The notes: generated from the sequence alone by a model not told the origin. Positions 9,300 through 17,807 are shown, numbered from the stretch's first letter. The stretch: 33,476 nucleotides of DNA from Bryobacteraceae bacterium (GCA_030039005.1 JASHQT010000102.1:1-33476), one strand, 5' to 3'. Numbers and translations: made by a program.

Positions 9300-10204
9300 A
9301 TTTCGATCTCCATGCCGTCATGAGCCACTTCCCAGCCCGCGTCACGAACTTGGCCGAAAGCTTCGCTCGACTCGTCGAGGATCGGGTTGGTGTTGTTGAT
9401 GTGAAAGAAGATTTTGCGAGGGCGCGCCAGTTCACGTAGCGCCTCGATCGAACCGGACGCTCCCGATAAGGGCAAGTGGCCCATCTGAGACGCCAGTTTG
9501 CCGCCGCCGCGGACGCGACAAAGTTCATCCTCGGTCCAAAATGTTCCGTCGAAAAACAGGACATCGCATTCGTCCAGCCGATCACGCCAGCAGTCTTCGA
9601 TTCTCGCCACGCCGGGTAAGTACGCCATTCTCGCACCCGCAGGTGTCTCGACGATCAAACCGAGGACGGCTTCGCGGGCGTCCAGCTGCGATCGGCGTTC
9701 CGGTTTCACAAAGGCAGGAAAATCGCCGGGCAGCGAAAATGGTTGAAATTTCAACCCTCCAATGGAAAAATCGGCGCCCGGCCGGATCTCCTTCCACACG
9801 ACCTGCCGGGGGACGCGATTCAGCAGCGCAAACAAGCTATTGTCTTCACGCAGAATCTGCGACGCGGAGGCTGTGGCGTAAATCTCGAGGGGTTGAAACT
9901 CGCGCAGGGACAACAAACCTACTACTGTGTCTGCCTCGACCGACGTGATTACAGCGGCCTGAATCGGCGAGTCGAGAGATTCACCCGATGGCCACAGCTG
10001 CGGTGTTGCCTCAATCTGGACTCTCAGATCGGGGGAAGCGTTCAGCAGAATCCAGCGCCCGCCTTCTTCGCTAATCGCAATTTGAGCTTGGGTGCGCGGA
10101 TGGCCGGCGAAGGTTCCCAACCGCAGCCGTGTGCACTGCGGGCAAGCACAATTCCACTGAGGAAATGCGCCGCCCGCGGCCGCGCCGAGAACCTTCACCC
10201 GCAT
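9296..10204 (-). CDS. pqqB: PqqB, metallo-beta-lactamase-fold PQQ biosynthesis protein
   Basis: PqqB is thought to hydroxylate the tyrosine ring of the cross-linked PqqA-derived intermediate. The 302-residue protein opens with the family signature VKVLGAAAGGAFPQWNC and a C19-x-C21-x2-C24 zinc knuckle. It ends with the GHLPLSG and FFHINNTNPIL blocks. The metal-loop segment usually read as D-x3-D-H-x2-G-L is S88-x3-D92-T93-V-V-G-L here, so one Asp and one His are replaced. The ATG at 10204 is 14 bases after the pqqA stop, with AAGG six bases upstream. Confidence 0.95.
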   Translation of the reverse strand: MRVKVLGAAAGGAFPQWNCACPQCTRLRLGTFAGHPRTQAQIAISEEGGRWILLNASPDLRVQIEATPQLWPSGESLDSPIQAAVITSVEADTVVGLLSLREFQPLEIYATASASQILREDNSLFALLNRVPRQVVWKEIRPGADFSIGGLKFQPFSLPGDFPAFVKPERRSQLDAREAVLGLIVETPAGARMAYLPGVARIEDCWRDRLDECDVLFFDGTFWTEDELCRVRGGGKLASQMGHLPLSGASGSIEALRELARPRKIFFHINNTNPILDESSEAFGQVRDAGWEVAHDGMEIEI

Positions 10205-10218
10205 TTAAGCCTTGATGT

Positions 10219-10296
10219 TTAGAAATCGCCGTTGCTGTAGGAGTTAATCTCACAGCTGCAGGAAATCTCTTCAACCTTCGGTGTCTGCCAAGTCAT
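10219..10296 (-). CDS. pqqA: PqqA, PQQ precursor peptide
   Basis: This is a 25-codon gene on the minus strand. The peptide starts MTWQTPKVEEI, carries the conserved Glu-x3-Tyr as E16-INS-Y20, and ends NGDF. Glu16 and Tyr20 are the residues that become PQQ. A strong ribosome site (AAGGAG, plus-strand 10304-10309) lies seven bases before the ATG, fitting the high expression expected of a substrate peptide. It is the first gene of the operon. Two cysteines (C13 and C15) lie just before the Glu, which I note as a feature of this copy. Its 5' region is shared with the diverging MFS gene, only 50 bases away. Confidence 0.95.
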   Translation of the reverse strand: MTWQTPKVEEISCSCEINSYSNGDF

Positions 10297-10346
10297 CTGT
10301 ACGCTCCTTAAGGATACAGCTAGATTCGCCTGGAAGGTTATCATAA

Positions 10347-11612
10347 ATGCACGTGCGACGCAATGGCCCCCGTAGAGAGCCCGTCTGGACCGTCACCTGG
10401 GGGACCTTCCAGGCCCTCCGCCATCCGCAGTACCGCACGCTCTGGATCGGCATTTTCGCATCCGCTCTCGGGACTTGGATGCAGATCGTCGCTCAAAGTC
10501 TGCTGGTCTTGCGGATAACGGGCAACTCGGCGATCGCTCTGGGAACTGTATCGCTCGCTCAAGCTTCCGCGTTCTTTCTGTTTGCTCCCATGGGCGGCAC
10601 GTTCGCGGATCGCCACGACAAGAGAAAGCTGCTGTTTCGAACGCAGACGCTATTGATGCTTTCGGCGTTCACGCTCGCCGCCTTGACCGCGTCAGGGGCT
10701 GTCAGGTTGTGGATGGTGGTGGCGCTGGCGTTCACATCGGGCAGCCTCCTCAGTTTCGATCAACCGGCACGCGCCGCTCTGCTGCCGCTGCTCGCGCCTC
10801 CGCAAGATCTGACGAATGCAATTTCGCTGCAGACGCTCGCATTTAATACCGCTTTCATAGCGGGACCGCCGCTGGGCGGCGCGATCGCCACGATCTCAGG
10901 ATTAGCGACCGACTTCGCTCTCAACGGATGTAGCTACCTGGCCGTCATTGGGGCTCTGTTTTTGTTGCCCCCGGCTTCGACCGCTTCGCCGCCCGGATCA
11001 ACGAGCCATTCCCGCACTTGGCCGGCGGTTCTGGAAATGCTTGCGGTGGTCAAGAGGCAGCGGGCGGTTTGGGCTGCCGTGCTCGTTTATGCCGTACTTC
11101 TGTTCGTCGCGCCCTCGCAGGCACTCCTGGTTCCCATATTCGTAACGAACATCTTGGGTGGTGGCGCGAACCGGATGGGCTTCCTGTTCGCGGCATCCGG
11201 CATCGGAACGGTGATCGGCTCGCTCTTTGTCGCCTCGCTGGGTGATTCCCGCTCGAAAGGGCGTCTGCTAGTTTCGTCGAATGCGATTTGGGTCGCCGCT
11301 CTCGCGGCCTTCGCGTTCACGCGCAGCTTCGTGCCGTCGTTCGTGACGTTATTGCTGGCGGCAGCCGCACAAAGCGTTTTCACGATCCTCGTCGTGTCCC
11401 TGATGCAGGCGAGCGTGGAAGCCAAAATGCGCGGTCGAATTATGAGCCTGAACACACTGCTCAACATGGGGATGCGCCCGCTCGGCGACTTCCCGATCAG
11501 TGTCGCGATTTCCTTCTACGGTATCGCCAATGTCCTGCTGCTTTCGGCCTCCATCGTGGGCCTGGCCGGAACGATCGTCTTCAGCCTCCGTCGAGAGGTT
11601 TGGCGCGTCTAG
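10347..11612 (+). CDS. MFS exporter of the EntS-like (MFS_3) type
   Basis: This 421-residue polytopic protein should span the inner membrane about twelve times. It has the hallmarks of the enterobactin-exporter-like branch: FQALRHPQYRTLWIGIFASALGTWMQIVAQSLLVL at the first helix, GGTFADRHDKRK in the loop between helices 2 and 3, and SFDQPARAALLP after helix 4. GGAAGG lies about nine bases before the ATG. It diverges from pqqA with a 50-base gap, so it may share control with PQQ synthesis. Export of PQQ or of an unrelated compound is possible, but nothing in the sequence fixes the substrate. Confidence 0.88.
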   Translation: MHVRRNGPRREPVWTVTWGTFQALRHPQYRTLWIGIFASALGTWMQIVAQSLLVLRITGNSAIALGTVSLAQASAFFLFAPMGGTFADRHDKRKLLFRTQTLLMLSAFTLAALTASGAVRLWMVVALAFTSGSLLSFDQPARAALLPLLAPPQDLTNAISLQTLAFNTAFIAGPPLGGAIATISGLATDFALNGCSYLAVIGALFLLPPASTASPPGSTSHSRTWPAVLEMLAVVKRQRAVWAAVLVYAVLLFVAPSQALLVPIFVTNILGGGANRMGFLFAASGIGTVIGSLFVASLGDSRSKGRLLVSSNAIWVAALAAFAFTRSFVPSFVTLLLAAAAQSVFTILVVSLMQASVEAKMRGRIMSLNTLLNMGMRPLGDFPISVAISFYGIANVLLLSASIVGLAGTIVFSLRREVWRV

Positions 11613-11666
11613 CTCGGCACCGGGAACGTCCCTTGACGAGCGGGCGCCCAAGGAACTCCCGGGCAG

Positions 11667-12770
11667 TTATTGCGCCGTCATTCCTTTGTAAGTCCACCGG
11701 TACACTCTCCGTCCGGTGTCGACTTCGCCCAGGTAGATGTTGCCCTTCGAGTCGGTCGCGATGCTGTGAATATGCGAAAATTCCCCAACGCCGTGACCGC
11801 CATGCCCGCCAAAAAAACCCACCACTTCCATCTTCTTGCGGTCCACAATCTGTACTTTCTTGTTGCTGCCGTCCGGGACGTAGAAGAAACGCTGGTCTTT
11901 GTCGCGTGAGAAGGCTGCCCCGAATCCGGTGCCGAACGGCGCGCTTGTCTGGCGCTCGATGAAAACCTCTTTGAGGAACGTTCCGTCAATGCGGAAGGAT
12001 TGAATGCGGTTGTTCACGCGGTCACCCACGTAGACGATGCCGTCGTTCGAAATCGCTATGCCATGAACAGTATGAAATTGCGCCGGACCCGGGCCCTCAT
12101 AGATCCGTGTGAGCGGGGCGCCATCGTCTGGCCGATTGCCATACGCGCCCCAATGCCGCTTATACGCGCCAGTATCCGCATCGAACACAATCACGCGACG
12201 ATTCCCGTACCCGTCGGCGACAAACACCTCATTGGAAGGCGCCCAAACGGCGACGGCCGCAGCCTGATTCACGTTCGCGGTGTCATTGCTCCCTCCGGTG
12301 GTCCCGTGCTTTCCGATCTGCAACAGGAATTTTCCGGAGCTGGAGAATTTCAGAATGTTCGTATCTTTGGCCCCATTGCCGGTCACCCACACGTTGTCCT
12401 TCTGATCGACAAAGATCCCGTGCTCTGTATCCGGCCAATCGTAACCTTGGCCGGGACCGCCCCAGGCTTGCATCACATTGCCTGCCTGGTCGAACTCCAG
12501 AACCGCGGGGGCCGGCGTGCAGCAATCCGCCTTGCCATCCCGGAGGTAATTGTCGTACGCATCGGTTGTGCGTGGCCGGTGAATCACCCAGACATGGTCA
12601 TGGCTATCGACAGCCACCCCGGATACCTGGCCTAGAACCCAGTTGTTGGGTAAAGGCTTCGGCCAGTACGGGTCTGGTTCGAACTTTGGAATACCGGGCG
12701 ATGCGGCCGGAGCGTGCCACGGGAGAAGAATTCCGGAGAAGGCGACGATCGCGAAAATTTTCGGCCGCAT
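11667..12770 (-). CDS. Secreted NHL-repeat beta-propeller protein
   Basis: The 367-residue product starts with a signal peptide (hydrophobic core after MRPKIFAIVAF, cleavage near APAASP). It then carries repeated NHL-type units: VSGVAVDSHDHVWVI, HGIFVDQKDNVWVTG, AAVAVWAPSNEVFVADGYGNRRVIVFD, VHGIAISNDGIVYVGDRVNNRIQSF and IHSIATDSKGNIYLGE. The architecture resembles the peptidyl-hydroxyglycine amidating lyase fold, often annotated as an NHL-repeat protein in acidobacteria. Lyase activity cannot be claimed from this. It ends 54 bases from the converging MFS gene and faces the small secreted gene at 12930 across a divergent spacer. Confidence 0.82.
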   Translation of the reverse strand: MRPKIFAIVAFSGILLPWHAPAASPGIPKFEPDPYWPKPLPNNWVLGQVSGVAVDSHDHVWVIHRPRTTDAYDNYLRDGKADCCTPAPAVLEFDQAGNVMQAWGGPGQGYDWPDTEHGIFVDQKDNVWVTGNGAKDTNILKFSSSGKFLLQIGKHGTTGGSNDTANVNQAAAVAVWAPSNEVFVADGYGNRRVIVFDADTGAYKRHWGAYGNRPDDGAPLTRIYEGPGPAQFHTVHGIAISNDGIVYVGDRVNNRIQSFRIDGTFLKEVFIERQTSAPFGTGFGAAFSRDKDQRFFYVPDGSNKKVQIVDRKKMEVVGFFGGHGGHGVGEFSHIHSIATDSKGNIYLGEVDTGRRVYRWTYKGMTAQ

Positions 12771-12929
12771 GGTAAGCGCAGATAGTATATCAGCACCGCG
12801 CCACGATTGGTCACGCTAAGCGGATAAAATCGCCATTTCAAGAAGTACACTGTGGTATACATGCGGCTTGGATGCGCGAGCGTTACGACGCAGCTAGCTG
12901 TGCGCCACAGCCAACCCGAAGGAGGCTCT

Positions 12930-13397
12930 ATGAACAAAGTAATTTATCCGGCCCTGTTGCTGGCGACCGCGGGGATCCTGTTGGCCGCGGGCCCGGAAGG
13001 CTTCGTGGGCACATGGAAGAGTGATCCCGGCACCCCCACCATGACGCGCGATCTGGCGCTCGATGGCAAAGTGATCGTGATGACCGAGCACATACCCGCC
13101 AGCAACGGCAGGCCGGAAATGACCATGATTCGCAAGTACCCCACCGACGGCAGCACCGCGACGATGGACAAAGGCTTTTGGGCCGGTGCCACGGCCACTG
13201 GAAGAATGGAAGGGAACGTCCTCACCGTGGACACCACCCAGGCCAACGGCACGAAATGGCATGATGTCTGGACGCTCTCGGAAGACGGCCACCACTACAC
13301 CGATGAAATGTCGAGCACTCCTGCTCCGGGTGGCGCACAAGGCGGCCGTGAAGGCCGTGGCCGCGGGCCCAACAAGTTCAGCTATACCAAGGAGTAG
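12930..13397 (+). CDS. Small secreted G-x-W protein, function unknown
   Basis: I start this 155-residue protein at the ATG 12930, because AAGGAGG lies six bases upstream and a signal peptide follows (MNKVIYPALLLATAGILLAAG). The frame is open further upstream, but that part does not look like protein. The mature protein opens GFVGTWKSDPG and is rich in short beta-type blocks. It ends in a Gly/Arg-rich tail (GGAQGGREGRGRG). I do not recognise a named family. The G-x-W start resembles the secreted paralogs further along the window. Its last 16 bases overlap, tail to tail, the end of the esterase on the other strand. Confidence 0.72.
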   Translation: MNKVIYPALLLATAGILLAAGPEGFVGTWKSDPGTPTMTRDLALDGKVIVMTEHIPASNGRPEMTMIRKYPTDGSTATMDKGFWAGATATGRMEGNVLTVDTTQANGTKWHDVWTLSEDGHHYTDEMSSTPAPGGAQGGREGRGRGPNKFSYTKE

Positions 13398-14314
13398 CGA
13401 TCTTTGGCGACGGACTCATCGCGAACTGTGTGAATGAACCGCAGCAACTCGGGGCCGAGCGTGTCGAGAGAACTGCCGATTTGCAGCACGCTCGACAGAT
13501 GATTATGGCCGGCTAACTGCGCCAAGCGAGGCCACCGTCCGTGGCGGGCCGTATGCGCTTCCACCAGCCAAGCGGCCTGGCGTTGGAAATCGGGAGGGTC
13601 GAATTCGGAGACGGTATAAAAGCAGGGAATGGAGGTCTCCGCCAGCCTGTTCAAAGTTGACTGCTCGGGCCAGCGCGATGCGTTTTCGCCGAAATAGGCG
13701 CTCTGAAACGGGTTGCGATCGGCGCGAGTGACATCGTAGAGGCCCGAAACCAGGATGGCTCCTGCGATTCCGCCGTTCGGGGCCGCGTGCAACCGCGACA
13801 TCGCGACGTATCCCGCGACGTGCACTGCGCCCGCGGACTGCCCTATCAGGAAAATGCCATTGGGGTCGCCGCCCCATCGCTCGACACCGGAACGAAGAAA
13901 TCGGACGGCCGCGGCAACATCTTCACTGCCGGCCGGCCAAGGCGCGACGGGGGCCAGGCGATAGGTCATCGTGGCGCCGATACAGCCCGACCGGGCCGCC
14001 CAGAATCCCACGTTGTTGTAAAACGGCGCGTCCGGAGCGCCCTTGTCTCCTGCTACGAATCCACCGCCGTGAACAAACAGGATGACGGGGGCGCGTGCAA
14101 CGCCGGAGGCGGGCACAAAAACGTCCAGCCGGTGCCGCGGGTCGGGCCCGTACGCTACATCCCGCTGCACTTCGACATCGGGACCGGCGCGCGGTGCGAG
14201 CGGCGCCAGGAGTGCGCGGGTCGCTTCGATTTGGGCAAGCGTCAAATCGTATCCGAGGCTCCCGAGCTGTGCGAACAAATCGCCAGTGAAATCGTTAGCA
14301 GCCGGGGCGCTCAT
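13382..14314 (-). CDS. Alpha/beta hydrolase, HSL-like carboxylesterase
   Basis: The 310-residue enzyme has the oxyanion motif HGGG at 82-85, the nucleophile elbow GQSAG with Ser160, an acid candidate Asp239 in EFDPPD, and a His at 270 or 272 in AGHNHLSS. It fits the hormone-sensitive-lipase/kynurenine-formamidase side of the fold. I chose the ATG at 14314 because it overlaps the stop of the upstream dioxygenase gene by ATGA, although an upstream in-frame start at 14368 exists. No signal peptide is visible, so it is probably cytoplasmic. As the last gene of the flavoprotein/cytochrome/dioxygenase operon it may hydrolyse an ester substrate or product of that pathway. Confidence 0.85.
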   Translation of the reverse strand: MSAPAANDFTGDLFAQLGSLGYDLTLAQIEATRALLAPLAPRAGPDVEVQRDVAYGPDPRHRLDVFVPASGVARAPVILFVHGGGFVAGDKGAPDAPFYNNVGFWAARSGCIGATMTYRLAPVAPWPAGSEDVAAAVRFLRSGVERWGGDPNGIFLIGQSAGAVHVAGYVAMSRLHAAPNGGIAGAILVSGLYDVTRADRNPFQSAYFGENASRWPEQSTLNRLAETSIPCFYTVSEFDPPDFQRQAAWLVEAHTARHGRWPRLAQLAGHNHLSSVLQIGSSLDTLGPELLRFIHTVRDESVAKDRYSLV

Positions 14315-15756
14315 TGGGAAATTGCCATACCGTAGCTGCGCGTGCGGAATGTCTCGGCCGGAACCCATGTCCCATGGAACGCCATGCGCACCCGCACCGG
14401 CAGGCGGAATAGTGCAACCGGTCCCGCGCTCACGTTGCGCGCATCCAGCACAGCGAGGTCACTGTGGTTCTCCGCCAGCCGGTTGACCACTGTCAGTAAA
14501 TAGCCGTCGCCTTCTTTGGAATCCGGACGGCGCGGAACGAACTGCGATTCCTGCACCGCGCTCGCTGGGCCGGGATTCCAGCACTCCATCTTTCCCGTGT
14601 TGTGATCCACGTGGCCGATGGACGAACTGCCGTCTGGCCCGCGCCCAGCCACCATGTATCCATGTTGGTAGCCGTGTCCCTGGTAACGGTCGTCCGTGCG
14701 AGGCAGTTCTCCGGGGATGCGCGCCAGAGGGCGTAGGGCGTATCCATCATTGCCGTTCGCCAGGTCAAAAGTGAACTGCGTCAGGATCGGCGGCGGAATC
14801 GGGAAAGATTGGCCTGACGGAGTGGGAAAGAAGTCGAAACACGGGCCGTCATACAAACAGACATCTAGGTGAAGCTTCGACCCATCCTCGTACGCATTCA
14901 TCATGTGGCCGGCGCTCATCGTGGGACCGCGGAACCAGCGGACATCCTTTGCGGTGCCGTGTCGCGGAACAATCGCCACCTGGGTTTCTTGCTCCGGATG
15001 CCACTGGTAGAAGGGCCCGCCGCGCTTCACCACTTCCATGTCGGTGATGAACGGAAAGAACGGGAAAACTGCGTAGTTCGGCGTCACGGCGAAATCGTGC
15101 ACCATGCCGGGCCAAGGCATCTCGAACCAGATCTCGTCCACCACGCGGCCGTCGCGATTAAGAGCGTAAAACACGATGTCTTTCGTGCCATCGCCCTTAG
15201 CCTGATAGGAGAACGTCAGCATCTCATCGTGAACCAAGTCGAGCTTGGGATGGGCGCTTAAGCTCACGCTGCTGATCGCTCCGCTGAAATCGAAATGACC
15301 GCGGGTTTCCAGCGTATCCGGGTCAAGCTCGTACGGCAAATCGTCTTCCTTGAGGGCGAGCAGCTTGCCCGCATGGAACACCAGGTTGGTGTTGGCAGTT
15401 CCCATGCGAGCGCCCCCGGCGGCGGAGTCATTCGTGAAGCGGTTGCGATAACGCCCAAACAGCGAGCGCCGGGCCTTTTCCTGGAGCAGGAAGCGCTCCG
15501 TGCGCACCCAGCGGCTCATGTAGTCGACCTGTCCGCCCGAGAAGCGAAACGTATGCACCATACCTTCGCCATCGATGAAGACGTCGCCACCGTCACGCGG
15601 CGGGTACTGGCGATCGGGACCGCAACGGAGCAACGTCCCTTCGATTTCCGCGGGCAAGTGACCTTCCACCAGCTCCAATCCTTGAACGGTGGCCTCGACA
15701 CGATAAGGATGGCCCCAGCCTTTATACAGTTCTATGTCCGGAAATCGAATCTCCAC
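14311..15756 (-). CDS. Carotenoid cleavage oxygenase family dioxygenase (lignostilbene/isoeugenol-type candidate)
   Basis: The start is GTG 15756, preceded by AAGGAGG at seven bases, giving 481 residues. The same frame stays open to 16368, but that part is only the shadow of the cytochrome gene. The four iron-binding histidines of the family are visible: H169 (AHPKLD), H220 (GMVHDF), H284 (GHMMNAYED) and H461 (AFHGTW). The family splits carbon-carbon double bonds in carotenoids, stilbenes or phenylpropenes. The length matches bacterial lignostilbene dioxygenases and isoeugenol monooxygenases. Operon partners that oxidise 4-alkylphenols point to a phenolic rather than a carotenoid substrate. 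No signal peptide is seen. Confidence 0.88.
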   Translation of the reverse strand: MEIRFPDIELYKGWGHPYRVEATVQGLELVEGHLPAEIEGTLLRCGPDRQYPPRDGGDVFIDGEGMVHTFRFSGGQVDYMSRWVRTERFLLQEKARRSLFGRYRNRFTNDSAAGGARMGTANTNLVFHAGKLLALKEDDLPYELDPDTLETRGHFDFSGAISSVSLSAHPKLDLVHDEMLTFSYQAKGDGTKDIVFYALNRDGRVVDEIWFEMPWPGMVHDFAVTPNYAVFPFFPFITDMEVVKRGGPFYQWHPEQETQVAIVPRHGTAKDVRWFRGPTMSAGHMMNAYEDGSKLHLDVCLYDGPCFDFFPTPSGQSFPIPPPILTQFTFDLANGNDGYALRPLARIPGELPRTDDRYQGHGYQHGYMVAGRGPDGSSSIGHVDHNTGKMECWNPGPASAVQESQFVPRRPDSKEGDGYLLTVVNRLAENHSDLAVLDARNVSAGPVALFRLPVRVRMAFHGTWVPAETFRTRSYGMAISQ

Positions 15757-15821
15757 GGGTTCACCTCCTTGTTGAGTGTACCTCTGGAGGCTCAATCGAG
15801 CTTCTTTGGGGCCGGTGTGAG

Positions 15822-16148
15822 TTACTTGTGGACCAGGTAGGCGACAATCGCCGCGAGATCCGCGTTCGAAATTTCCGTCTTGCGGAAGCGGGGCATGAAG
15901 TTCGTCCCATGGCGCACGGCCGTTTCGATTGTTTCGGCGGTCAGATCGGTGCGTTCTTCCAGGACCGCGGGCTTCACGCCGTGTGCGGCGATGGCGCTCG
16001 TTCCCGGCTTTCCCAGCCCCGTTCCATGACAAGGCGTGCACCACTTCTGGTAGACCTCCCGGCCGCGGTCCGCTGGAGGCTGATTTTGCGCAAATGCGGG
16101 AAGGGTGATCGGCGCCAGCAGAACCACCACGAGCCGTACGCTCTTCAT
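15822..16148 (-). CDS. Periplasmic c-type cytochrome, electron acceptor of the adjacent flavoprotein
   Basis: This 108-residue protein has a signal peptide (cleavage after PAFA, residue 20), one haem-attachment motif C37-TP-C40-H41 and a likely axial Met85 in NFMPRFR. Its size and the F-M-P-x-[FR] block fit the small cytochrome subunit that takes electrons from p-cresol methylhydroxylase-like flavoproteins. Its ATG overlaps the end of the flavoprotein gene by four bases, as expected for two subunits made together. Confidence 0.9.
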   Translation of the reverse strand: MKSVRLVVVLLAPITLPAFAQNQPPADRGREVYQKWCTPCHGTGLGKPGTSAIAAHGVKPAVLEERTDLTAETIETAVRHGTNFMPRFRKTEISNADLAAIVAYLVHK

Positions 16149-17728
16149 GCGCGCGCCTTCCGCATGTGCTTCGGCCAGATGCCGCTCTTGCCGGGCGCCA
16201 GAATGCCATTGGGATCGAGGGCATCTTTGAGCGTTTCGTGCAGCCGCAGCAGCGCATGATGATTGAACGAATAGGTATTGGCCACGTCGTCCATAAACGC
16301 CAAATGCGTGCGATATTCGCCCCAGCCGTGCTCACCCCCCACCTCCACCAGGCGCTTAAAGGCCGCACGCATCTTGCGGTTCTTTTCCACGTCGTGTTCG
16401 ATGCGGAACGTGAACAGGAAGAAGAAGGAGCGGGGATAGTAGGTGCCGGCGATCACCGAAGGCACGTTGTCGATGCCCATTTCGTTCATGACCTTGTCGA
16501 ACACGTCCATCATTTCGAACACCGCTTCGCCGGTCATCGGCGTGATCGGCGAAAAATCGATATGGCCATAGCTACTCGGCAAGAGCGCGGAAAAGATAGC
16601 CAGACTGGGCACGCCGAGCGGCACCGGGTTGGCCACTTTTGCCAGGTCTTCGGGACTCGGCGGCAGCTTGTTCGATGCGCCATCGCGAAATTGCACGCCG
16701 GGGATCGCGGAAAACTTCCTCTTGGCAAACGCCCACTGCGCCGGCACTACTTCGGTGGGCCCGTAAAATGGCAACTCGATGCTCCAGTAGGGAAGATTCT
16801 TCCCCCGCAGATAATCTTCCAGCTCCGCTATGCTGGCTCCGCCCGGTTTGGAGCGCAGCGCGATCAGCTCCGAATCGCGGGCACGCGCTCTTAGCGAACT
16901 GGCGACGCTCGTCGTGCCTAGAACGATGTTCGAATTCATCAGGTACGCGAGCGTGTCCACCATGGGAATCAGATCGTCATGTTTCGGCACGCTGACGACG
17001 CCGGTGAAGCGCATTTCCGGCATGGGGTAAAGCCACACGCCCATTTTGGTGACGATTCCAAAGTTGGACTGCGTGAAGATCCCATCCACGTACGGTCCGA
17101 AGCCATACTTGTATTGCTGCCAGGTGCGCGAATTGGGAAGCGCACCCATTCCCGTGCGCACCACGTCGCCATTGGCCAGCACCACCTCCATGCCGCACAG
17201 CGTCGAAAAGTGATCGCGCAGCGGAGTATGCCCGCCGCCGCGATCCAGCGTGTTCCCCACCGGGCTTCCCCAGCCGGGATCGGGCGCATCGATGAACACG
17301 TTCAGACCTTTTTCCTGGATGTACCGGTAGAGATCGAAGTAACTCACGCCCGGTTCGACGAGCGCGTAGTGATTTCGGTCGTTTACTTCCAGAACGCGGT
17401 TCATCCGCTTCAAATCGAGAACTACGGAGCCCGAAAGCCGCGGCGCGGAACCACCGTACGCCAGATTCTTGCCGGTGGAAACCGTCCACAAAGGAACCTT
17501 ATATTTATTGGCAATCCGAACGATCTGCTGGATCTGTTCGACGCCGTCGGGGGCAACCGCAGCCGAAGGCACCGGATCTTCCGGTTCGTGCCAGAACGGC
17601 GAATACGAATCGCGATATAGTTCGACGTCTTCGTCGGACGAAAAAACCCATTCCTTACCGACCACGCCTTCGAACTGGCGAAGGGCGGTTTGGAAGTCGC
17701 TGGCGCTGACGCCTGGAGGAAGCGGCAT
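16145..17728 (-). CDS. FAD-dependent 4-alkylphenol oxidase/hydroxylase (PCMH/VAO family flavoprotein)
   Basis: The protein belongs to the vanillyl-alcohol-oxidase/p-cresol-methylhydroxylase flavoenzymes, which oxidise para-alkyl phenols such as cresol or eugenol through a quinone methide. I start it at ATG 17728 (AGGAG seven bases upstream), giving 527 residues. The FAD-binding half shows PLWTVSTGKNLAYGG, GNTLDRGGGHTPLRDH, MEVVLANGDVVRTGMGALP and FTQSNFGIVTKMGVWLYP. The C-terminal half ends in EHGWGEYRTHLAFMD and ALDPNGILAPGKSGIWP, both typical of this family. The adjoining cytochrome c argues for a dehydrogenase/hydroxylase rather than an oxygen-using oxidase. I could not decide which residue would bind FAD covalently. 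Confidence 0.92.
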   Translation of the reverse strand: MPLPPGVSASDFQTALRQFEGVVGKEWVFSSDEDVELYRDSYSPFWHEPEDPVPSAAVAPDGVEQIQQIVRIANKYKVPLWTVSTGKNLAYGGSAPRLSGSVVLDLKRMNRVLEVNDRNHYALVEPGVSYFDLYRYIQEKGLNVFIDAPDPGWGSPVGNTLDRGGGHTPLRDHFSTLCGMEVVLANGDVVRTGMGALPNSRTWQQYKYGFGPYVDGIFTQSNFGIVTKMGVWLYPMPEMRFTGVVSVPKHDDLIPMVDTLAYLMNSNIVLGTTSVASSLRARARDSELIALRSKPGGASIAELEDYLRGKNLPYWSIELPFYGPTEVVPAQWAFAKRKFSAIPGVQFRDGASNKLPPSPEDLAKVANPVPLGVPSLAIFSALLPSSYGHIDFSPITPMTGEAVFEMMDVFDKVMNEMGIDNVPSVIAGTYYPRSFFFLFTFRIEHDVEKNRKMRAAFKRLVEVGGEHGWGEYRTHLAFMDDVANTYSFNHHALLRLHETLKDALDPNGILAPGKSGIWPKHMRKARA

Positions 17729-17784
17729 GAATGCTCCTGAATCGGCCAGTATACACCGCGAGGAAGCAAGCCACTGCACAAGGC

Positions 17785-17790
17785 TATAAT
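17785..17790 (+). promoter_or_regulatory. Candidate -10 box in a divergent spacer
   Basis: A perfect TATAAT lies 17 bases before the ATG at 17808. No convincing -35 is seen at 16-18 bases upstream. If used, the transcript would have an almost absent leader. Confidence 0.25.
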
Positions 17791-17807
17791 CGGAAAGCGT
17801 TTCGAAT

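Noticed and set aside
12000..12635. 211-residue open frame on the plus strand
   Set aside because: It is antisense to the NHL-repeat gene, with no domain and no ribosome site.
15757..16368. Upstream extension of the dioxygenase gene to 685 residues
   Set aside because: The extra part is Arg-rich shadow sequence overlapping the cytochrome c and flavoprotein genes. The GTG at 15756 has a strong ribosome site and fits the family length.
16166..16894. 242-residue plus-strand open frame
   Set aside because: It is antisense to the flavoprotein gene, whose family motifs are unambiguous on the other strand.
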